Shown: piece by piece, positions 59,119 through 64,000 of the stretch
Layout of the letters: every line of letters starts with the position of its first letter
How positions within the stretch are numbered: position 1 is the first letter of the stretch
NCBI RefSeq assembly: GCF_943913955.1
Contig: NZ_CALUAE010000029.1
Location: 4,363 to 68,362 of the forward strand
DNA from: Mycolicibacterium bacteremicum
GTDB lineage: Bacteria; Actinomycetota; Actinomycetes; Mycobacteriales; Mycobacteriaceae
DNA length: 64,000 nucleotides
Direction of reading: 5' to 3'
The notes under the pieces: model-generated
Database searches by the model: none
What the model saw: only the letters and a program-made list of their open reading frames with translations
What the model was told of the DNA's origin: nothing
Program-made: the position numbers and the translations under genes

Positions 59119-59648
59119 AGCGCGGGCTGGCCATCCTGGCCGTCATCGCCCTGCTGGCCACCGCGAGCACCGTGGCCCTGGTGTGGCAGCTCAGCAAGGA
59201 GCCGCACAGTTCGTTCCCGCGGATCAGTGCCTACTCGCACGGTGCGACGGTCCGCATCGGTCCGTACTTCTACTGCAACGTCGAGAACCTGGATGACTGC
59301 GAGAACCCGGAGACGACAGGTGAATTGACCATCACCTCGCGCAGCGCGGTGCAGCTGGCCGTCGAGCCGGCGATCGCGAAGGCCCCGTGGTGGCTGGCAC
59401 GCACCTACGAGGGCGCCGACGCCGCGATCGTGCAGGAGTTCCGGCCCGACACCACGGCGGCGGTCACGATCCCCCCGGTCGACGCGCTCTACGGCCGGCT
59501 GACCGGCCTGGTGGTGCAGTTGCCGACGCTGGTGCGCGACGAGGCGGGCAACGAGTTCCCGCTACCGCACGCCGAGTGGTCGGTGCGCACCGTGTGGGAG
59601 CCGTCCGAGGAGTATCCGGAGTCGGTGTCGGACTACCCCGGTCACTGA
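59115..59648 (+). CDS. DUF2771 exported protein
   Basis: A 177-residue secreted or membrane-anchored protein of the DUF2771 family (Rv0875c-like). An uncleaved signal/anchor helix spans 4-23 (GLAILAVIALLATASTVALV). The outer domain holds two cysteines (FYCNVENLDDCENP) that probably form a disulfide and a Pro-rich beta sandwich (WWLARTYEG). Coupled to the MFS gene, it may be a partner of that transporter. It overlaps the convergent GST gene by seven bases. Confidence 0.85.
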   Translation: MKRGLAILAVIALLATASTVALVWQLSKEPHSSFPRISAYSHGATVRIGPYFYCNVENLDDCENPETTGELTITSRSAVQLAVEPAIAKAPWWLARTYEGADAAIVQEFRPDTTAAVTIPPVDALYGRLTGLVVQLPTLVRDEAGNEFPLPHAEWSVRTVWEPSEEYPESVSDYPGH

Positions 59649-60649
59649 CCGGCGCCGTGCCCGGCGGGCACCCGCTCACCCTCGCGCGTCGGCCCCGGCG
59701 GTGTGCCGTCACCAAACGGCCTGCCACCCAACGATTCCCGGCCGTGCGGGGTCAGCCAGTTGGCCAGGTCCGGGCCCTTGGGGACGACGCGGGTGGGATT
59801 GATGTCGGTGTGCACCATGTAGTAGTGCTGCTTGATCTGCACGAAGTCGGTCGTGTCGCCGAAGCCGGGGGTCTGGAAGAGGTCGCGGGCGTAGGCCCAC
59901 AGCGCCGGCAGCTCGGTGAGCTTGGAGCGGTTGCATTTGAAGTGCCCGTGATAGACCGGATCGAAGCGGGCCAGGGTGGTGAACAACCGGACATCGGCCT
60001 CGGTGATGGTGTCGCCCACCAGGAACCGTTGCGTGGACAGCCGTTCCTCCAGCCAGTCCAGCGCAGTGAACAACCGGTCGTAGGCCTTCTCGTAGGCATC
60101 CTGTGAACCCGCGAAACCGCAGCGGTACACGCCGTTGTTGACCTCGGTATAGATGCGCTGGGCCACCTCGTCGATCTCGTCGCGCAGCGGCTCGGGGTAG
60201 AGCTGCGGCGCGCCCTCGCGGTGATACTGCGTCCACTCGGTGGAGAAGTCCAGGGTGATCTGTGGGAAGTCGTTGGTCACGACCTCGCCGGTGGGCACGT
60301 CGACGATGGCGGGCACCGTGACGCCCTTGGGGTAGTCCGGGATGCGCTTGTTGTACGCGTCGCGCAGGAAATGGATGCCCAGCACCGGGTCGACGCCGTC
60401 GGGGTCGAGGTCGAACGTCCAGCTGCGCTCGTCGTGGGTGGGACCGCAGAAGCCGATGGACAGCGCGTCCTCCAGGCCGAGCAGGCGCCGCACGATGATC
60501 GTCCGGTTCGCCCACGGGCAGGCCCGCGCCACCACCAACCGGTAGCGGCCGGGCTCGACGGGATAGCCGTCGGCGCCGTCGGCGGTGATGCGGGTGTCGA
60601 TATATTTGGTGTCGCGGCTGAACTCACCCTCGGGATTCACGTAGGCCAT
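59642..60649 (-). CDS. Xi-class GST / glutathionyl- or mycothiol-hydroquinone reductase
   Basis: A 335-residue GST of the xi class (PcpF/YqjG type). The N-terminal thioredoxin-like domain has the nucleophile C44 in ARACPWANR; the class-specific WTFDLDPDGVDPV and DIPT-type segments follow. The helical C-terminal domain includes GDTITEADVRLFTTLARFDPVYHGHF. The known reaction is thiol-dependent reduction of S-conjugated hydroquinones. Mycobacteria use mycothiol rather than glutathione, so the cosubstrate is probably mycothiol. ATG at 60649 is chosen, not the 60712 alternative. Confidence 0.9.
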   Translation of the reverse strand: MAYVNPEGEFSRDTKYIDTRITADGADGYPVEPGRYRLVVARACPWANRTIIVRRLLGLEDALSIGFCGPTHDERSWTFDLDPDGVDPVLGIHFLRDAYNKRIPDYPKGVTVPAIVDVPTGEVVTNDFPQITLDFSTEWTQYHREGAPQLYPEPLRDEIDEVAQRIYTEVNNGVYRCGFAGSQDAYEKAYDRLFTALDWLEERLSTQRFLVGDTITEADVRLFTTLARFDPVYHGHFKCNRSKLTELPALWAYARDLFQTPGFGDTTDFVQIKQHYYMVHTDINPTRVVPKGPDLANWLTPHGRESLGGRPFGDGTPPGPTREGERVPAGHGAGQ

Positions 60650-60733
60650 GACCCCAGTGTTCCCACCGAACGTCGAGAAGATGTCGACAACCAGCCGAAT
60701 TCTCGAACACAAGTCGACACTCGGCGACCGGAC

Positions 60734-61153
60734 CTAGGCGTCGAGCTCCCGCGCGACGGCCTTGACGACCTCGGACACCCGCCGCGCCACCTTGCGGTCG
60801 GGGTACTTACCCTTGCGCAGCTCGGGCTGAATGGTGCTCTCCAGCAGCGTGATCAGGTCACCGACCATGCCGTGCAGCTCGTCGGGGGTGTGCTTGTGCT
60901 CGACGGTGGTCGCTTCCCGACGGGTGCGTGACAGGCTCGGCGGCGGGTCGATCAGCTTGACCTGCAGCGCCTGCGGGCCGCGGCGACCGGCGGCGATGCC
61001 GAACTCGACCTTCTGGCCGGCCTTGAGCCCCTCGACACCCGAGGGCAACGCCGAGGACCGTACGTAGACGTCCTCGCCTTCCTCCTGAGAAAGAAAGCCG
61101 AAGCCCTTCTCGGAGTCGTACCACTTCACCTTGCCGGTCGGCACTGCTGTCAC
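60734..61153 (-). CDS. cspB: Cold-shock protein CspB with helical C-terminal extension
   Basis: A 139-residue protein. The cold-shock domain (about 5-70) has RNP1 KGFGFL and RNP2 VYVRSS, which bind single-stranded nucleic acid. A second, helical domain (about 85-139; ELHGMVGDLITLLESTIQPE) makes it twice the size of classical CspA, as in Rv0871. It is an RNA/DNA chaperone. Divergent from the YccF gene; the 101 bases between hold a dyad (TGCGTCC, GGACGCA). Confidence 0.92.
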   Translation of the reverse strand: MTAVPTGKVKWYDSEKGFGFLSQEEGEDVYVRSSALPSGVEGLKAGQKVEFGIAAGRRGPQALQVKLIDPPPSLSRTRREATTVEHKHTPDELHGMVGDLITLLESTIQPELRKGKYPDRKVARRVSEVVKAVARELDA

Positions 61154-61254
61154 CCGTTCACTCGGTAGATCACATAATTAATGCGTCCCGCCTGCGCAGG
61201 ACGCAATGGCCACGATCCTAACAAGTAGGCTAGGACGACAGCCTGGAGGAGACC

Positions 61255-61653
61255 ATGCGCCTGATCCTGAACGTCATCTGGTTGATCTTCGGTGGGCTCT
61301 GGCTGGCACTCGGCTATTTCCTGGCGGGGATCATCTGCTTCATCCTGATCATCACCATCCCGTTCGGGTTTGCCGCCTTCCGCATCGGCGTCTACGCGTT
61401 GTGGCCGTTCGGCTACAAGGTCGTCGACAAGCCCGGAGTGCGACCGGGCGCCGCCGTCGGCAACGTCATCTGGGTGATCGTGGCCGGCATCTGGCTGGCC
61501 ATCGGGCACGTGCTCTCGGCGATCGCCTTCGCCATCACCATCATCGGCATCCCGTTGGCCATCGCGACCATCAAGCTGATCCCGGTCTCGCTGATGCCGC
61601 TGGGCAAGGAGATCGTGCCGACCGACGAGCCGTTCGCCGGGGTGGCACGTTGA
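61255..61653 (+). CDS. YccF-family membrane protein
   Basis: A 132-residue protein with two YccF repeats of paired hydrophobic segments: LNVIWLIFGGLWLALGYFLA and GNVIWVIVAGIWLAIGHVLS, each followed by an IPFGFAAFRIG or IPLAIATIKLIP stretch. The internal duplication is plain. Function unknown (Rv0870c-like). AGGAGA precedes the ATG at 61255. Its stop overlaps the moaA2 start as TTGA. Confidence 0.9.
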   Translation: MRLILNVIWLIFGGLWLALGYFLAGIICFILIITIPFGFAAFRIGVYALWPFGYKVVDKPGVRPGAAVGNVIWVIVAGIWLAIGHVLSAIAFAITIIGIPLAIATIKLIPVSLMPLGKEIVPTDEPFAGVAR

Positions 61654-62705
61654 CCCTGACCGATCTCGGGTTGCCCATGCCGACCCGGCCCAGCACGGCG
61701 GCTATGCCCGCCAGCGGTCCGCTGGTGGACACCTTCGGCCGCGTCGCCACCGACCTGCGGGTATCGCTGACCGACCGCTGCAACCTGCGCTGCACCTATT
61801 GCATGCCGGCCGAGGGCCTGGACTGGCGCCCGGAGAGCCAGCTGCTCAGCGCCGACGAACTCGCCCGGCTGTTGCGGATCGCGGTGACCCGGCTGGGTAT
61901 CACCAGCATCCGGTTCACCGGTGGCGAGCCGCTGGTCTCCCGCGATCTGGAGGCCACCATCGCCGCGGCCGCCGCGCTGCGCCCCCGCCCGGAGATCGCG
62001 GTGACCACCAACGGCCTGGGCCTGGCGCGCCGGGCGATGCGGCTCAAGGAAGCCGGGCTGGACCGGGTGAACGTCTCACTGGACACCGTCGACGCCGAGC
62101 ACTTCGCCGCGATCACCCGCCGCGACCGGCTCGACGATGTGCTGGCCGGCCTGGCGGCGGCCGCCGCGGCGGGCCTGGGTCCGGTGAAGGTCAATGCCGT
62201 GCTGGACCCGCGGACCGGGCTCGACGACGTGGTGCCGCTGCTGCGGTTCTGCCTGGAGCACGGTTATCAGCTGCGGATCATCGAGCAGATGCCGCTGGAC
62301 GCCGGCCACGAGTGGTCCCGGGCCAAGACCATCGAGGGCGAGACCGTGCTGGGCGCGTTGCGCCGGCATTTCGACCTGCAGCCCGACCCGACCCCGCGCG
62401 GCTCGGCCCCCGCCCAGCTGTGGCGGGTGGACGGCGGCAGCGGGACCGTCGGCGTCATCGCCTCGGTCTCGGAGTCGTTCTGCGGCGCCTGCGACCGGAC
62501 CCGCCTGACGGCCGACGGCCAGATCCGCAACTGCCTGTTCGCGACGACGGAGACCGACCTGCGCCGGCTGTTGCGCGACGGGGCCGACGACGACGCCCTG
62601 GAGGCGGCCTGGCGGTCGGCGATGTGGGCCAAGGCGGCCGGGCACGGCATCAACGATCCCAGCTTCATCCAGCCGGCCCGGCCGATGAGCGCCATCGGCG
62701 GCTGA
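61650..62705 (+). CDS. moaA2: GTP 3',8-cyclase MoaA2 (molybdenum cofactor synthesis)
   Basis: A 351-residue radical SAM enzyme for the first step of molybdopterin synthesis. The first [4Fe-4S] cluster is bound by CNLRCTYC, the second by CGACDRTRL and a later cysteine (RNCLF), and the C-terminus ends with the MoaA Gly-Gly tail (SAIGG). GTP-binding and SAM segments (RFTGGEPLVSRDLE) are intact. TTG at 61650 is chosen because it overlaps the YccF stop (TTGA) and matches the family N-terminus MTLTDLG. Rv0869c counterpart. Confidence 0.94.
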   Translation: MTLTDLGLPMPTRPSTAAMPASGPLVDTFGRVATDLRVSLTDRCNLRCTYCMPAEGLDWRPESQLLSADELARLLRIAVTRLGITSIRFTGGEPLVSRDLEATIAAAAALRPRPEIAVTTNGLGLARRAMRLKEAGLDRVNVSLDTVDAEHFAAITRRDRLDDVLAGLAAAAAAGLGPVKVNAVLDPRTGLDDVVPLLRFCLEHGYQLRIIEQMPLDAGHEWSRAKTIEGETVLGALRRHFDLQPDPTPRGSAPAQLWRVDGGSGTVGVIASVSESFCGACDRTRLTADGQIRNCLFATTETDLRRLLRDGADDDALEAAWRSAMWAKAAGHGINDPSFIQPARPMSAIGG

Positions 62706-62707
62706 GC

Positions 62708-62965
62708 ATGGGCGAGGTGCAGATCCTGGTCCGGTATTTCGCCGCCGCGCGGGCCGCTGCCGGAACCGAGACCGAAACGTTGCGATTCCCCACCGGCACC
62801 ACCGTTCACACCGTGGTGGACGAATTGGCCGGGCGCGGACCCGAGTTGGCGAAGGTGCTCGCACGCTGCTCGTATCTGCTCGACGGCGTCGCGGTGCGGG
62901 ATAAAAACGTCGTGCTTGAAACGCGCGAAACCCTCGATGTGTTACCCCCTTTCGCCGGCGGCTAG
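62708..62965 (+). CDS. moaD2: Molybdopterin synthase small subunit MoaD2
   Basis: An 85-residue ubiquitin-fold sulphur carrier (ILVRYFAAARAAAGTETETL) ending in the diagnostic Gly-Gly (PPFAGG), whose C-terminus is thiocarboxylated and supplies sulphur to precursor Z. Two bases after moaA2, so co-translated. The partner MoaE is not in this window; in M. tuberculosis it lies past rpfA. Confidence 0.95.
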   Translation: MGEVQILVRYFAAARAAAGTETETLRFPTGTTVHTVVDELAGRGPELAKVLARCSYLLDGVAVRDKNVVLETRETLDVLPPFAGG

Positions 62966-62966
62966 C

Positions 62967-62982
62967 GGTGATTTGCGTCACA
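62967..62982 (+). promoter_or_regulatory. CRP-type operator upstream of rpfA
   Basis: GGTGA-TTTGCG-TCACA fits TGTGA-N6-TCACA at nine of ten positions. M. tuberculosis CRP (Rv3676) activates rpfA through such a site. It starts one base after the moaD2 stop. Confidence 0.72.
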
Positions 62983-63003
62983 TAACGAAACGGTCACAGA
63001 ACG
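62977..63003 (+). promoter_or_regulatory. Direct repeats GTCACATAACG / GTCACAGAACG
   Basis: Two 11-base copies differing at one base, 16 bases apart start to start (62977 and 62993). The GTCACA-type direct repeat resembles the reported MtrA-binding motif, and MtrA is known to bind rpf promoters. The first copy overlaps the CRP-type site, so competition is possible. Confidence 0.55.
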
Positions 63004-63182
63004 TCCACCTGCGGTTTGAGTCGCGAAAACACCTGCAGAAACGCCCGGATTCCCTGCGCCTTTAAAGTCCTCTCAGAGTTCTTAAACACCGGAAACGCCG
63101 AGAGCCGACCGAGATGACGCTCGCAGGTTCAGCGGTTACCGTCTTGCCCAAGCCTTTCGACCCAAATCGGCTGGCCTGCCTT

Positions 63183-63386
63183 GCCTGATTGCGCCGAGCT
63201 CCATCCATCGGGCAAGGAACCACACGAACCACTGGATGGAGGCGGGGGACCCAACCGGTCCGCCGAACAAGCAGACCAGGAACTCACCAGAGTTCCTTGG
63301 GGTGAAGCCTTCTCACCGAAGGCCGGGCAACCTCTCCTGCCCGAACCCGACAGCTGACCTCGTGGGCGCTGACGAGAGGACCTTCT
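63183..63386 (+). ncRNA. c-di-AMP riboswitch (ydaO/yuaA class) of rpfA
   Basis: The leader contains the most conserved 3' block of the ydaO aptamer, CCCGAACCCGACAGCTGACC followed by TCGTGGGCGCTGACGAGAGG (63340-63380), and earlier purine-rich blocks GGCGGGGGACCCAACC and TTGGGGTGAAGCC. GCGCC at 63191 can pair with GGGCGC near 63364 as an outer stem. These riboswitches lie upstream of rpf cell-wall hydrolases in many actinobacteria and shut expression when c-di-AMP is high. Boundaries are approximate. Confidence 0.9.
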
Positions 63387-63392
63387 AGCTTC

Positions 63393-63956
63393 ATGAGTGG
63401 ACGGCACCGTAAGCCCACGTCATCTTCCGTAAGCGTCGCCAAGATCGCCTTCACCGGCGCGGTCATCGGCGGCGGCAGCATCGCCCTCGCCGGTCAGGCC
63501 GGGGCCGCCACCGATGCCGAGTGGGACACCGTCGCGAGTTGCGAGTCGAGCGGCAACTGGGCGATCAACACCGGCAACGGCTACCACGGTGGCCTGCAGT
63601 TCTCGCCGAGCACCTGGTCCGGTCACGGCGGCGGCGAGTACGCCCCGACCGCGTACCTGGCCACCAAGGAAGAGCAGATCGCCGTCGCCGAGCGCGTGCT
63701 CGCCAGCCAGGGCAAGGGCGCCTGGCCCACCTGCGGTCGTGGCCTGTCCGGCCCGACTCCGCGCAATGTCCTCCCCGAGCCGGCCCCGCTGGACAACCCG
63801 CTGCTGAACCCGCAGCTGCCGCCGCCCCCGCCTGCTCCGCTGCCGCCCGCCCCGATCGACGCGCTCGCCGCCCCGCTGCCGCCGGCCCCGCTCCCCCCGC
63901 CGCCCGGACGGGCAGCAGGGGCCGCGGGGCCCGGGGTGCGCTCGATCGGACGTTGA
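63393..63956 (+). CDS. rpfA: Resuscitation-promoting factor RpfA (short form)
   Basis: A 187-residue secreted muralytic protein. The signal peptide ends near GQAGAA (about 39). The Rpf domain (about 40-118) has ATDAEWDTVASCESSGNW with the catalytic glutamate, GYHGGLQFSPSTWSGHGG, and two cysteines that form a disulfide (C at CESS and PTCGRG). A short Pro/Ala tail follows. M. tuberculosis RpfA is about 407 residues because of a long Ala/Pro repeat; this form resembles shorter ones in rapid growers. It cleaves peptidoglycan and helps dormant cells resume growth. Transcribed with the c-di-AMP riboswitch. Confidence 0.93.
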   Translation: MSGRHRKPTSSSVSVAKIAFTGAVIGGGSIALAGQAGAATDAEWDTVASCESSGNWAINTGNGYHGGLQFSPSTWSGHGGGEYAPTAYLATKEEQIAVAERVLASQGKGAWPTCGRGLSGPTPRNVLPEPAPLDNPLLNPQLPPPPPAPLPPAPIDALAAPLPPAPLPPPPGRAAGAAGPGVRSIGR

Positions 63957-64000
63957 CGCCGAAGTCCTGCGCGATGCCCTTGAGGCCGGCCGCGTAGCCC
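63957..64000. other. Window end, nothing assignable
   Basis: The last 44 bases after the rpfA stop carry no start codon, hairpin or readable domain that I can support. A minus-strand frame reads through without a stop but runs far into antisense of rpfA, so its gene status cannot be judged here. Confidence 0.5.

Noticed and set aside
61182..61205. TGCGTCC...GGACGCA dyad with inner CCTGCGCAGG between cspB and yccF
   Set aside because: Could be an operator, but short and GC-only; noted within the cspB entry, not called as a site.
1..64000. CRISPR arrays, rRNA, tRNA, insertion sequences
   Set aside because: No spaced direct repeats, cloverleaf-capable intergenic segment, rRNA-like stretch, or transposase/integrase motif was seen on reading; a covariance scan would be decisive for tRNA.

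Overview
The window is high-GC actinobacterial chromosome, and its gene content is mycobacterial: PrrA/PrrB, EchA6, AccD3, CtpE, FprB, SepH, MoaA2/MoaD2, a resuscitation-promoting factor and a mycothiol-type DinB protein. Gene order matches, in inverted orientation, the M. tuberculosis segment from about Rv0914c to Rv0867c, with several insertions. The small rpfA, the many accessory enzymes and the rifamycin cassette suggest a rapid grower (Mycolicibacterium/Mycobacteroides type). Correspondence to Rv numbers is from memory of family sequences and order, not from a search.

Layout. 1-5.5 kb: thiolase end, carotenoid oxygenase and a double-HxlR regulator in one overlapping operon; a CIRCE-controlled Hsp20; small enzymes and a VOC protein. 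5.6-13.6 kb: a minus-strand run EchA6, metallo-hydrolase, serine hydrolase lipoprotein, CtpE P-type ATPase and an Rv0909/Rv0910-type toxin-antitoxin pair, with AccD3 divergent. 13.5-27.8 kb, inserted relative to M. tuberculosis: a TrcRS-like two-component pair, DoxX, a YhgE/Pip membrane protein with a degenerate ABC ATPase, a rhomboid protease, two acyl-CoA synthetases, a LuxR regulator and a heterodimeric ABC exporter. 28-36 kb: PrrA/PrrB, FKBP plus a reduced arfABC-like operon, an FAD oxidoreductase, a MarR-controlled MFS pump and citrate synthase. 36-42 kb: tandem TetR paralogues, PdxH, a mycothiol-type protein, a VOC protein and a large secreted GH1 glycosidase. 42-48 kb: FprB, a diiron oxygenase-like protein, an SPFH-like protein, SerC and SepH.

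48.2-54.3 kb is the clearest accessory island. It holds a 13E12-family HNH endonuclease gene whose start codon lies inside a SOS box, then a rifamycin-associated element (RAE) upstream of a glycosyltransferase, a HelR/HelD-type RNA-polymerase-recycling motor and a luciferase-like monooxygenase. This looks like an inducible rifamycin-resistance operon combining drug modification with target protection, and is the most interesting system here.

54.3-64 kb returns to conserved order: a small membrane protein, RNA methyltransferase, MarR, SRPBCC, DUF3027, MFS, DUF2771, a xi-class GST, CspB, YccF, MoaA2, MoaD2 and RpfA. The 427-base leader of rpfA carries a CRP-type site, GTCACA direct repeats and a c-di-AMP (ydaO) riboswitch. 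I saw no rRNA, tRNA, CRISPR array or insertion sequence. Coding density is very high; adjacent genes often overlap by 1-8 bases, and four convergent pairs share a 4-base overlapping stop.
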